From: Liolophura sinensis | Taxonomy: Eukaryota > Mollusca > Polyplacophora > Chitonida > Chitonidae | Direction of reading: 5' to 3' | Assembly (NCBI RefSeq): GCF_032854445.1 | Contig: NC_088301.1 | Coordinates: 59,906,512 to 59,970,511 of the forward strand | DNA length: 64,000 nucleotides | Shown: one piece after another, positions 47,142-59,570 of the stretch | Layout of the letters: each line of letters opens with the position of its first letter | Numbering within the stretch: the first letter of the stretch is position 1 | Position numbers and translations under genes: made by a program | The notes under the pieces: model-generated | Told to the model about the DNA's origin: nothing | Database searches by the model: none | The model's input: the letters and a program-made list of their open reading frames with translations, nothing else

Positions 47142-47694
47142 AACAGAAGGAGTTAACCCATTTCCAGTCCTGTATAACATACCAATGATGGTATAATGGG
47201 TGCAAGCGATCTGCCAGTATTAATATTTATACTTCATTAGCAAGTTAAATCAAATTCCACTTGCGACAAGTGTGGCTATATGTGAGTAGAGGAGTTATCA
47301 AAATGTTGTTTGGTAAAAAGTGTAGCACTTGGTGCCCTGAAACTTTTTAACTGGAATGCTTGGAAGAATTATGACGTGTCTGTAGTGTGTAACAGCTGGG
47401 CTTAGCTGGAGGTTTGATCAAGCCCAATCTAAATTTACCAAGATAACAGTATGCAAACCTCATTACCGGCATGGCAGAGACCACTATCTCTCGCTGAGGG
47501 AAATAGTTGTGCCAGGTATTTTGGCCCCTAAAGCTTAACTCCGTACTTTTCACAGAATAAAAAGGAAAGATGTTACGTCTCATATCATATTTTGATAATT
47601 CAGTTGACTGGTTAGATAATTTTTCCATCATTAGGAGCAGAAATTCAGGTGCAAGAGAAAATCCTTGCTACAAAAGGCTGAAGAGCAACTGTTC

Positions 47695-48685
47695 CATATT
47701 GCAACCCACTTGTACCCCTGTATACAGATATTAGTCATTGACCATATTATGTAATCTGATTTGTACCCTTGTATACAGATATTAGTCACTGACCATATTA
47801 TGTAATCTGATTTGTACCCCTGTATACAGATATTAGTCACTGACCATATTATGTAATCTGATTTGTACCCTTGTATACAGATTTTAGTCACTGGCCATAT
47901 TATGTTATCTGATTTGTACCCTTGTATACAGATATTAGTCACTGACCATATTATGTAATCTGATTTGTACCCTTGTATACAGATATTAGTCACTGACCAT
48001 ATTATGTAATCTGATTTGTACCCTTGTATACAGATATTAGTCACTGACCATATCATGTAATCTGATTTGTACCCTTGTATACAGATATTAGTCACTGACC
48101 ATATCATGTAATCTGATTTGTACCCTTGTATACAGATATTAGTCACTGACCATATTATGTAATCTGATTTGTACCCTTGTATACAGATATTAGTCACTGA
48201 CCATATCATGTAATCTGATTTGTACCCTTGTATACAGATATTAGTCACTGACCATATGATGTAATCTGATTTGTACCCTTGTATACAGATATTAGTCACT
48301 GACCATATTATGTAATCTGATTTGTACCCTTGTATACAGGTATTAGTCACTGACCATATCATGTAATCTGATTTGTACCCTTGTATACAGATATTAGTCA
48401 CTGACCATATGATGTAATCTGATTTGTACCCTTGTATACAGATATTAGTCACTGACCATATCATGTAATCTGATTTGTACCCTTGTATACAGATATTAGT
48501 CACTGACCATATGATGTAATCTGATTTGTACCCTTGTATACAGGTATTAGTCACTGACCATATGATGTAATCTGATTTGTACCCTTGTATACAGGTATTA
48601 GTCACTGACCATATTATGTAATCTGATTTGTACCCTTGTATACAGATATTAGTCACTAACCATATTATGTAATCTGATTTTATTA
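47695..48685. repeat. 51-bp minisatellite (1 kb)
   Basis: About 19 copies of CCCTTGTATACAGATATTAG, TCACTGACCATATTATGTAA and TCTGATTTGTA. The period is a multiple of three and stop-free on the minus strand, giving a 363-codon frame of 17-residue repeats (SDYIIWSVTNICIQGYK). Substitutions between copies include replacement changes (I/M, I/T), and there is no neighbouring exon, so I do not annotate a protein. Confidence 0.96.
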
Positions 48686-48689
48686 GATC

Positions 48690-50391
48690 ACTATAATCTT
48701 TCTTCAGACATGAGAATGTCATGAATAATGTATATTATCTTCAGTTCTGCTTGATATGTACAGTATTAAACCTTGACATAAGGTATCACCAGGTGAAGAA
48801 TGATATGGATCTATCTCACCTGTATGTTTTTCTCTAGATCACACAATTGAATATATTGTTATACTTATTATCTGCTACAGTGTGAAACATAACCTATAAA
48901 GAGTAAATTAAATACCAGTTATAGCATCTGCTAAGGTGCTGACATATACCACATGGTGCAGAATGTTGAAATCAGGATGCCATAAAGTGACTGTTTGGAG
49001 TATATTAATGACTAGGGGAAGCTCACACCACTGGGTTAGTGTTTGTGGGTAGTCATGGAGGAGTTGTGTCTGGCAGCCTATAAATACCTGGATTTATCAG
49101 AGTGATTTTCCTGGCGTATGATCAGGTAACAGCTATACGATACATCCAGTCAGCAGGTAGCAATCTGCTATCTATCCTTCAGGCAGAAGATCAATGTCTC
49201 GCAGAGTTCCAACCACTCACCTGGATGTACTTGAGACATACCTTGCATTTGTGTAAAGGTGTGTGTGGCTATGTTTCCATCTCACAGTGAACTGACCAGT
49301 CTGTTTGATTTATCTGATGTAGATGCAGTGACCAATCGCTGACAGATGAACCCAGTGTGAGGCAAGATCAGTGGCACTAGTGTTAAGCTTGACCTCTAGT
49401 CATTGTTATATCAGAAATCCTAGGTAGCAAACTGTTTACACTGTTACAATGTATTATTGTTGTTGTTCTGCTGTAACAATGTACTCTCTTCAATGTGGCA
49501 ACATGATGGTGAGAGGAACATTTGACATCAATAAAATTGTTCCTGTCAGATGCCCATTTTAGATCATGTAGATGGATAATATTCTTGGGTATTATCCTGG
49601 GTCCATTATACTGTAAATGATACGGTAAATAGCTCTCCAAAGGGCAAATCAGTATTACAAAATATTCCTTTTGGCGATTAACATACAACATTAGACATAA
49701 TCCTATGTTCAAAATCATGGACCCTTTTAAGATCAAATAAACTCTCAGGATTAGCAAAAATGAGCAACTTACCGATTGACTAATTTAAAGTCATTTACAA
49801 TATGTTGACGCAATTTTAAGAATACAAGAAAAAAGTATGGGCATGAAAGTTGATTTGTAATTGTGAGGTAATCAGCAGTTGTTATTCGGACTGTAAGGGA
49901 AGCAAGAAGTACGAAATTTTCTCTATTTTCATCAAGACTGTATATTTATTCAAAGATCATAAACACACATTTAATTGTGATATGGTTGTGATTGTTAAGG
50001 TTATATCTGATGATTTCTAGGAGGTAACAAAAGGTTGATCCTTTCCAGTCTGTCTGCTTCATTGTAAAGACTTTTCGATTTGGTCGAATTTTTGTTAAAA
50101 AGAATGAAAATATTTCTGTACATTATTGAAGGAATCTGATATATGTGTAGCAGATTTCAAATGTACATTTATCCCATAAATGTTTTGCACCACTAATATA
50201 AATTCCTAAATTTTGATTGGTCTGTGTATCTTTTCATTCATCAAATCGACCAATCAATCAAAAGTTACAACTCAGCTGCACAGGCACTACTTTGTTTTAC
50301 AACTTTTTCTTGTCTTCAAATGTCAACATGGCCGACATTCGACCCAGAGATATCGTAAAAATTGACAAAAAGAAAAAAAAAAAAAAATTAG
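48690..50391. other. Non-coding spacer
   Basis: About 1.7 kb. A 124-codon minus frame (49757-49383) has no recognisable motif and is not called. Confidence 0.4.
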
Positions 50392-50581
50392 CACATCAAA
50401 CAAGAATACACTATTACCATGTAATAGTTCAATGCTTAGTGTATTTGAAGGAAGGAAAAAGTAATATATTTGCTATATGAATTGTTGAAATGTTCAGCAG
50501 TGTCCTTGTTCCATATTGTTCTTAGCCAACAATATCCTTGCCCAATCATGTCCCTGGTTTAAAGTTGTCCTTGTCCGAAAA
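50392..50581 (+). repeat. Direct duplicate, upstream copy (partner at 51832-52020)
   Basis: ACAAGAATACACTATTACCA, AGTAATATATTTGCTATATG and CTTGCCCAATCATGTCCC match the sequence 1.44 kb downstream with about 10% differences. The downstream copy leads directly into the 16-bp-based satellite. Confidence 0.9.
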
Positions 50582-51831
50582 TGATTTTTTCCGCTATGAA
50601 TTTGTAATAAGGCATATATGGGATAAATAGGATGCAATGAGTGACCGGAAGATATTAAATTTTTTAAACAAGAGTAGTATTTTTCATTTGTTCCGAGCCT
50701 CCAGAAGATATCAGATTTATTTCATGAGAGTAGAAGTTTCATCCTACTACTGCGAGGAACAAATGAAAACTACTACTCAAGATTAATAAATTTGATATTG
50801 AGGGTCACGAATTTCCTATCCTCTATTTATATGTTGTAGCCATTATAAAAGTGCCCAATAATGTAATGAGGGGGTATTATTTGGTCTGTGCAGTGGTTCA
50901 CTGTATTAGACAAGTAATAAATTGAAATGACATTACTGCACACTTTCCCTTATTCTGATTGCCATAGTGCAAGGGGGCATGTAGTTTGATACTTTTGGGG
51001 ATTTCTATGAACAGTTAGACTTTTAACAATTCATCCAGTTTAAGTGTGAAATAGTGGTAGTATAAACATTCTGCATAAGCAGCTTTATTTGGTAATTGTC
51101 TCTTTATGGAAATTTATTTATCAGCTATGACTAGTTTTTCAAAATAAGAAGAAACGGAAAATTAATATTGTCAGATAAGAATGGCTATTCTCCCTAAAGT
51201 AGATGTGGCAAGGGCTTAAATAAACATGGTTGTAATGATATATCTGGCAGAAAAATAGTCCCAGCATAACTTATAAATCTTACCCTTAGTGTTTGCTGAG
51301 TGGGGTGAAAAAGGTTTCAAGGGAAATGTATTTTGTCCATTAATAACCATCTGAATGGAACAGGGAAGGTCATTTGAAGCAGGGAGTATTGAGTGGGGAG
51401 AGCTGTAGGCATTCAGAGGGGTGCAGGGTTAGAGGTCAGCCAAATATCAGGTCTCCATACACTGTTCTCAGCAGCTGTATTAGACTAGACCATCATTTAA
51501 CCAGCACATGTTGGCTGATAGCATGCAGCCGGAATTTCTCTATACTTTTTTAATCAAAGCCAAAATGTTTTCCATAAAAAATGTCAAACTCTGGAAGATG
51601 ACCCTGGTTGAAGCGGTTCTATATGAGATGGAGAAAAGCCCTCAAAACCTCAAACCTTTACATATTTGTTTTTGTTGAGTCTTAGTGTAAACAGCAGACA
51701 GGACCATTCTTACCCCAGCCCTGGGAATGTCTGGGGCATATTACTCCGAGTGTTTGGACAGAATGGATCTCTGTGGTGATAAATAGTCTGTGAGTCCAGA
51801 CAGTTTCAATGTGGTGAGCTGTAGGAGTAGC

Positions 51832-52020
51832 ACTTCAAACAAGAATACACTATAACCATGTAATGGTTCAATGCTCAGTGTATTTGAAGGAACCAAAAAG
51901 TAATATATTTGCTATATGAATTTTTGAAATATTCAGCAATGTTTTTGTCCTATATTGTTCTTACCCAACAATATCCTTGCCCAATCATATGTCCCTGGTT
52001 TAAAGTTGACCTTGTCCAAC
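51832..52020 (+). repeat. Direct duplicate, downstream copy
   Basis: Second copy of 50392-50581. Its right end (CTTGCCCAATCATATGTCCC) merges with the degenerate tandem array. Confidence 0.9.
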
Positions 52021-52869
52021 AAAGCCCTTTTCCAACCATGCCCTTTTCCATTAATACCTTTTCCCATCAATGTCCTCTTCCAAGGATGTGCTTCTCCATT
52101 TGATGTCCATTTCCAACAATGTCTGTTTCCAACCACGTCCTTTTGCAACATTGTCCTTTTACAACTATGTCCTTTTCCAGCATTGTCCTTTTCCAATCAT
52201 GTTCTTTTACAATTATGTGCTTTTGCAACCATCTTCTTATAAAACCACATCCTTTCCCAACAATGTCCTCTACCATTGATGTCTTTGTCCGAGCATGTAC
52301 TTTGGCAACCATGACCTTTTTAAGCCGTGTCATTTTCCTACGGTCCTTTGGCATGAATGTCCTTTTCCATTAATGTCCTTTTCCAACAATGTCCTTTTCG
52401 GATAATATTCTCTTCCAGCATTGTTATTTTCCTGTAATATGCTTTTTCAACAATGTCCTTTTCAGATAATATTCTCTTCCAGCATTGTTATTTTCCTGTA
52501 ATGTGCTTTTTCAACAATGTGCTTTTCCAGTAAATGTCCTTTTCCAGCCATGTCTTTGTGCAACATTGTCCTTTTGCAACAATGTCCTTTTTCATCCATA
52601 TCATTCTGCAACCATGTCCGTTTCCAGCAGTGTCTGTTTTCAACCATGCCCTTTTTCCAATGAAGTTCTTTTACAACAATATCCTATTCTAACCATGTCC
52701 TTGTCCAATCACATCCTTGTCCAAGCATGTCCTTTTTCAATTATGTTCTTTTGTAACCATGTTCTTTTCCAGCTGTCTTTTCCTACATTGTCCTTTTCCA
52801 ACAATGTCCTTTTCAAACAATATCCTTTACCATTAATGTCCTTTTCCAAGGATATCCTTTTTTAACTGT
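52021..52869 (+). repeat. Degenerate ~16-18-bp tandem array
   Basis: Dozens of diverged units of the form ATGTCCTTTTCCAACA with point changes and small insertions (TTGTCCTTTTGCAAC, ATGTGCTTTTCC). Frames on both strands encode Cys/Phe/Pro or Lys/Gly-rich repeats and are artefacts. Confidence 0.9.
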
Positions 52870-53725
52870 CCCTTTGCAACCACCTCCTTTTTCACTAATA
52901 TCCTTTTCCAACCATGTCCTTTTTCACTAATATCCTTTTCCAACCATGTCCTTTTTCACTAATATCCTTTTCCAACCATATCCTTTTTCACTAATATCCT
53001 TTTCCAACCATGTCCTTTTTCACTAATATCCTTTTCCAACCATGTCCTTTTTCACTAATATCCTTTTCCAACCATATCCTTTTTCACTAATATCCTTTTC
53101 CAACCATATCCTTTTTCACTAATATCCTTTTCCAACCATGTCCTTTTTCACTAATATCCTTTTCCAACCATGTCCTTTTTCACTAATATCCTTTTCCAAC
53201 CATGTCCTCTTTCACTAATATCCTTTTCCAATGATATCCTTTTTCACTAATATCCTTTTCCAACCATATCCTTTTTCACTAATATCCTTTTCCAACCATA
53301 TCCTTTTTCACTAATATCCTTTTCCAACCATGTCCTTTTTCACTAATATCCTTTTCCAACCATGTCCTTTTTCACTAATATCCTTTTCCAACCATGTCCT
53401 TTTTCACTAATATCCTTTTCCAACCACCTCCTTTTTCACTAATATCCTTTTCCAACCATGTCCTTTTTCACTAATATCCTTTTCCAACCATATCCTTTTT
53501 CACTAATATCCTTTTCCAACCATATCCTTTTTCACTAATATCCTTTTCCAACCATGTCCTTTTTCACTAATATCCTTTTCCAACCATGTCCTTTTTCACT
53601 AATATCCTTTTCCAACCATATCCTTTTTCACTAATATCCTTTTCCAACCATGTCCTTTTTCACTAATATCCTTTTCCAACCATGTCCTTTTTCACTAATA
53701 TCCTTTTCCAACCATGTCCTTTTCC
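52870..53725 (+). repeat. 32-bp higher-order repeat
   Basis: About 27 near-identical copies of ATCCTTTTTCACTAAT followed by ATCCTTTTCCAACCAT (or GTCC...). The two 16-bp halves are both variants of the flanking degenerate unit, so a dimer was amplified. Divergence is far lower than in the flanks. Confidence 0.96.
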
Positions 53726-53924
53726 ATTAATGTTCTTTCCCGTTAATGCCCTTTCCAGTAATGTCATTTTCCAATGATGTCTATGTCCAACCACGTCCTT
53801 TTCCAACCATGTCAATATTCAACCATGTCCTTTACCGTTAATGTTCTTGTCCAACCATGTGATTTTCCATCCACCCCCTTTTCCGACCATGCCCTTTTCC
53901 AACCATGTCCTTTTCCAATCTAAC
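53726..53924 (+). repeat. Degenerate 16-bp-based array, right flank
   Basis: Diverged units as at 52021-52869. The pattern resumes at about 54110-54190, beyond the SINE. Confidence 0.85.
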
Positions 53925-54108
53925 CACTTCGGCAACCCAGTGGTCAGAGTGTCAGCCTCAAAGTCAGGAGACCCCGGGATCAAATGTGGTTTGGGTCACA
54001 CCAAAAACTTTCAAAGTGGTACTTGCTGCTGTCTTACTTGGCTCCCAGCTCTAAGAGGTTAGAGCAAGGAAACAGGACTGGTTGGCCTAGTGTCAGTATA
54101 ATTTGACT
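53925..54108 (+). mobile_element. SINE, family B, inside the tandem array
   Basis: GGCAACCCAGTGGTCAGAGT (A-box region), GGGATCAAATGTGGTTTGGG (B-box region), GTGGTACTTGCTGCTGTC and AGAGCAAGGAAACAGG match the minus-strand copy at 15045-15212. Array units flank it on both sides, so it inserted into the satellite. Confidence 0.82.
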
Positions 54109-54318
54109 TGCTCCAACAATGTCCTTTTTCCATTAATACCCATTTGCAAAAATGTCTTTTTCAACAATGTTCTTTTGCAACTATGTCCCTTCCTGTCCGT
54201 TACAGATACGTACTGATCACATGGAATGAGTTACTGTAGTAATGAAAATGAGTAATGGTTTAAAACCATTTCACCATATACCCATATTAAGGCAGTACAA
54301 TATGTTGGAAGTCTATCA

Positions 54319-54658
54319 GTGAGTGAGTGCTTAAGGTTTAACATTGTACTTAGCAATTTTTCAGTCATATGATGACGAAGCATGTAATGTGCCTACTTGT
54401 TGCAGGACAGATTTCCACCACTTTTATCTAGTGCTGCTACACTGAGACGCCTTACCGAAGGCAAGTAACCTGCCCTGCCCGAGCCATTCTACTGATACGG
54501 GTCAACCAGTCATTGCATTATCCCCTTTATGCTGAACGCCAAGCATGGAAGTTACAACTTCCTCTTTTTAAGGCCTTAGGTGTGACTCAACCCAGAATTG
54601 ACCATAGATCTACTGCTGCCGAAGCGGACGCTCTACCAACTGTGCTATCGGGGCCAGT
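54319..54658 (-). mobile_element. Full-length SINE, family C
   Basis: Same structure as the copy at 22134-22499: minus-strand head GATAGCACAGTTGGTAGAGC, tail GTCATATGACTGAAAAATTG and CACTC repeats. Target-site duplication GGAAG(T/C)CTATCA at 54307-54318 and 54659-54670, one mismatch. Confidence 0.93.
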
Positions 54659-54670
54659 GGAAGCCTATCA

Positions 54671-57539
54671 TGTTGATAGTATAAAGACAAACATGTTTTT
54701 CAGCAGTCTTTGTCTTTTTGGCATGTTTTTACCTGAATACCTTAGGCCAAAATGTAAAAGTAGGCTGCTAAGTAAAGGGTGGTTGAAATGGCAGCTCTTC
54801 TTTGTGTGTGGGAAAGGTAGTGATCGCACAGAAAACAAACGTGTGTTTTGCCAAGGAAAACACAAACATTCTAAGAGTGGGGTAGAAATGCCTGTGTCGG
54901 ACAGGTTCACATTAGTCTGAGTGGCTACATCACAGGTTAACATCTCTATTACCATAACTCCAACAGCTCTGGGTCGGCCATACCTTACTGCTGTTGCTGC
55001 TGCTGTGACTAGTGCCAGCTAGATCTTACTAAGTCGCTGTTACACCTGCCTTGTTGGTAATAGGTGGAGTGGCTCCCGTCTGACGCTTTTATACCATATG
55101 CTTATCCCTCAGTCTTGGAGGCGCCATAAGACGTCACAGATGGTTCTAAGCTTCACTCATAAACTTGATCATGTGCACTGTAGACTCCATGTAATTGTCT
55201 GTGTCAAAAACTTCAACAAAATTTGTCTTATTTAACTAAGGTTAATCAAGACCCTCTTTGTACTGTATGGTGATTAAGCAGAGTACTAATGATTAGCTGG
55301 TTTAATGTGTATATATTTATATGAGAAAGAAAAGTTTTGTGTTCATGTGATTAAGTGTGTGTCATAATTACATCAGCAATATTGACAAGCAATACTGTGT
55401 GTTAATCAGCAGCACAGGTGAACTATGTCAGTCTTTGCATTGTGAATACAAGGAGAAAGGTGAAAAATATTTAAACACAGTTCATAGAGTGACATTGTAG
55501 GTAGAACTCATAACACTAAAACCAGATAACAGATGAATTTGAAGACTTAGCCAGTGATGTGTTGAATAATTTTGGATTTATTACTCTATTTCACACCTGG
55601 TTGCAGTTAATGGACATGTCTATAATGTCATACATAATAGTAACCCTGACAGATAGAGTGATACGTGAAGATTTTGGTTGGAAGCCTGCAGGATTTGCTT
55701 GAAACACTGGTATGCTATCCATTTTATCTGCTTGGTCAGTGATACAGAACCAGGGGCTCAAAATTCCACTGCCTCGAAGTGGTTTATCGTCAGGCCATTC
55801 CTGATTCTAGCTCAGCAAAGAAGGTCAGCAGTTCAAATGGTACCTGTTAAAATAAAAGAATACTTAAAAAATAAATAAGTTTTAGTGAATAGACCATGGG
55901 AATCTGCATGTATAATCATAACTGTCTTACTTATTTCTTAACATTTTTTATTGACCGCATAAAGTCAAAATCTTCTGATATATTTGTCAATGATCTTTCC
56001 AGTGAGGCTTGCTAATTATTTGTCTTTCCCTTTGAGTGTATGTGTGTTGTTAACAGATTTTTTTAAAGCAATTTAGTCTATATACTGAAATACCAATTCT
56101 TTAAATGCAAAGTGTTGATACATAAAATTATAGTATTTTAAAACAATTTAACAATTTTTTTCTGTGGATAGTGAAAGTATCCAGTCACAGTTGTCACACA
56201 CCAATGAGGTTGTCCTTTCAAAGAAAGATTTGTGTGGAGGAAGAGTGTTGGTTTTTTTTTTATAGGTGTGAAGGTACATGTATGGCCCTTCTTGGTGGTC
56301 TTCTGAACTTGTTGAGACAGTTCGCTGACCAAAGTAGTTGGCGGAAACACATCGCAGGTTGTCTGTGTGTTTATCTAATGGTCAAAACTGACCGGTAGTA
56401 TGAACATCTTATTGACCAGTTTATGTCCAGATGATTCCATCAAAGTGTAAACAAGAAGATTAGAAGAGACTCTCAGCATTACTAGGGTATCAACAAAAAC
56501 TGCCCCAAGGAATGGATAGTTTAAGTCCATCTTCAGGGCACAACAACAACATAGCTGGAAGCTTTGAGGTTCTTTGCTAGCACCCAAATGGCTGACCACT
56601 TTGTGTTGGTTTTAGTGTGGCTCAGTTTGTTGTCATTTGATCTGGGTGAGATACTGGCTGGTTTAAGTTCGCTTTGGGGTGGTGCCAGGTGGTGGGAGGG
56701 ATTTGCAAGTACAGAGACCCCTGGTGGAGATACTTGCATGCCTTTTGCCAAAATTATATCACAACAATCTGCTGGGTGGGAAAATAATAACGATGATCAA
56801 CATAACACCTGATAACAGGTTATTTTGGCCCCGAGAACAAAGCATAAGGTATATGTGGATCACCTGGATTGACCCTGGCTGGGAAGCTGATAGAGGTGGG
56901 GCACCTCATCACACTGGCTTATTATAGAAGAGCTAAAACAATGGTATTACTGGCCTGGTGGGGCTAGAGATAAACTGGAAAGAGGCTTGCAGATATGTGG
57001 ATCCCTGGGGTATAGGTAGGCCTGATCCCAGGGCGAGACTTTTAGAAAGGCTATCCTGCTGTACATCACAACTTCTAACAACCAGGCCAGTTTCACCTAC
57101 TTTCTCAACACTAGGCACTCAAGAGAACACCAACACTTATCTCTCCATCAACTGGCTGGCATGAACCATACCTGTCATCATCCAATAAAGAATACATATT
57201 TATCAGGTGTCAGAGCTGAGGTAAATTCTTCACTCGGTAATGATCCTGTCTTAGTTTTAGACACACCTTTTGTATAGTAGATGCCAAGGGTGGACTTACA
57301 CAATAGGTTCTCTTCAGTCATCACATCATGTCAGGCAGTAAAGACTTGGATATATCTATTTACCTTGCTACCTAATAATTGAGACCTGATTTGTTCTACA
57401 CTTTCCTGATAATGTTAGGGGATTTGTTTGATACACTTCAGTTCACTTAAACTGATGTGACTAATTCTTGTATATTAGTTATCTAGGATGCGCTCTATAT
57501 GTATTCACTTATTTAAGTGACATTAGCAAAAATTAAGTT
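54671..57539. other. Non-coding DNA
   Basis: About 2.9 kb without supported exons. Several 60-95 codon frames overlap on both strands and show no motif. Confidence 0.4.
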
Positions 57540-58470
57540 CAATAAATTATAATTAAGTACAACATTTGATCAGTATAGAAGCATTTGATGTTTTCATAAT
57601 TTCTATTCCATTTGCATCTAAGTGCAACTTTCTATCGGTATGTAAGTATATGATGTTTTCTTAATGACTATCCCATTTGCATCTAAATACAGCCTTTGAT
57701 CACTCTGTAAGTGTATGATGTTTTCATAATGACTATTCTATTTGCATCTAAGTACAGCTTTTGATCAGTATGTAAGTATGTGATGTTTTCTTAATGACTA
57801 TCCCATTTGCATCTAAGTGCAACTTTTGATCAGTCTGTAAGTATATTATGTTTTCTTAATGACTATCCCATTTGCATCTAAATGCAGCTTTGATCAGTCT
57901 GTAAGTATATGATGTTTTCATAGTGACTATCCCATTTGCATCTAAGTGCAACTTTTGATCAGTATGTAAGTATATGATGTTTTCATAATGACTGTTCCAT
58001 TTGCATCTAAGTGCAACTTTTGATCAGTATGTAAGTATATTATGTTTTCTTAATGACTATCCCATTTGCATCTAAGTGCAGCTTTTGATCAGTCTGTAAG
58101 TATATGATGCTTTCATAGTGACTATCCTATTTGCATCTAAATGCAGCTTTTGATCAGTCTGTAAGTATATGATGTTTTCATAATGACTGTTCCATTTGCA
58201 TCTAAGTGCAGCTTTTGATCAGTATGTAAGTATATGATGTTTTCATAATGACTGTTCCATTTGCATCTAAGTGCAACTTTTGATCAGTCTGTAAGTATAT
58301 GATGTTTTCATAATGACTATCCCATTTGCATCTAAGTGCAGCTTTTGATCAGTCTGTAAGTGTATGATGTTTTCATAATGACTATCCCATTTGCATCTAA
58401 ATGCAGCTTTTGATCACTCTGTAAGTGTATGATGTTTTCATAATGACTATGCCATTTGCATCTAAGTGTA
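57540..58470. repeat. 65-bp minisatellite
   Basis: About 14 copies of GATCAGTCTGTAAGTATATG, ATGTTTTCATAATGACTATC, CCATTTGCATCTAAGTGCAG and CTTTT. Variants alternate (ATCAGTA/ATCAGTC; CATAATG/TTAATG; AACTT/AGCTT). Confidence 0.95.
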
Positions 58471-59127
58471 AATGCACATACCTATATGTTCCTCCGGGAG
58501 TATTGTCATTGTCCTACATCTGTGGTAACCTTCTGTAAATGTGCGAGAGCAGTTCCAAACTACCTTGGTAATACAACCCATGGACCCCTATGTGGACAAA
58601 ATTAGCAAACAAATGGACCCTTTTTTGTACAATTCCTATTAACTCTAGTTAGTTGCTTTCCCTGAAGACCATAGGATGTAATGGTTTCCATCAGTTGTTT
58701 TTAGCCCTGTGACAACCAGCCTTGGCGTCTCCACCATTGCCAGGATCACTGACATTTTCATCGCCTGCTTAGCTGGCACCAGTTTTATTTGTATTTAATT
58801 CTTGGCGAGCTGACACTAAAAATTCCAAAACTGGAATAAAATAAAAGTGAAAGTCTACCTTTTTATTCTGTTTGATCTTGACATTTTATGATTTTTCTGT
58901 TTTTCAAGGTTTTCCGATCCTGCCTTCAACATGTTGTTGGCACAGCACTGAAATTAGATGATTTTCAGGCTTTATTTTATTTTATTGTATACCTTCCTCT
59001 TTGAGAAAGGATTTATTCTGCACGTAAATTCTAAACAGTTTGAATTGGCGTGACCTCATGTCAACATGGATAAGCCATGATGTCACCTCACTCAGAACCA
59101 TGTGGTCTTAGCGGATCTTTCAGCTGA
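58471..59127. other. Non-coding spacer
   Basis: Nothing supported. A T-rich acceptor-like tract near 58918 precedes a short open frame with no donor. Confidence 0.4.
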
Positions 59128-59570
59128 CTGATGAGTTTGGAACTTCCATCACACCTGTGACTGATGAGTTTGGAACTTCCATCACACCATCACACCTGTG
59201 ACTGATGAGTGTGGAACTTCCATCACACCTGTGACTGATGAGTTTGGAGCTTCCATCACACCGGTGACTTATGAGTTTGGAGCTTCCATCACACCTGTGA
59301 GTGATGAGTTTGGAGCTTCCATCACACCTGTGACTGATGAGTTTGGAGCTTCCATCACACCGGTGACTGATGAGTTTGGAGCTTCCATCACACCTGTGAC
59401 TGATGAGTTTGGAGCTTCCATCACACCTGTGACTGATGAGTTTGGAGCTTCCATCACACCTGTGACTGATGAGTTTGGAGGTTCCGTCACACCTGTGACT
59501 GATGAGTTTGGGGCTTCCGTCACACCTGTGACTGATGAGTTTGGAGCTTCCATCACACCTGGTTCTATGT
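59128..59570. repeat. 33-bp minisatellite
   Basis: About 13 copies of GTGACTGATGAGTTTGGAGC plus TTCCATCACACCT. The unit is a multiple of three and free of stops on both strands, producing VTDEFGASITP repeats on plus and NSSVTGVMEAP repeats on minus. Neither has a start context or exon structure to support a gene. Confidence 0.95.

Noticed and set aside
15238-48685. Tandem arrays considered as CRISPR arrays
   Set aside because: Repeats are contiguous without unique spacers, there are no cas genes, and the DNA is eukaryotic.
49383-49757. Minus-strand 124-codon frame considered as a retroelement fragment
   Set aside because: No catalytic or zinc-finger motif could be recognised and no terminal structure was found.
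51933-52865. Cys/Phe-rich plus and Lys/Gly-rich minus frames
   Set aside because: Reading of a degenerate 16-bp tandem array; Lys/Gly content reflects the CCTTTT motif.
58919-59000. Exon-like frame after a T-rich tract and CAAG acceptor
   Set aside because: No donor site within the open frame and no similarity recognised.
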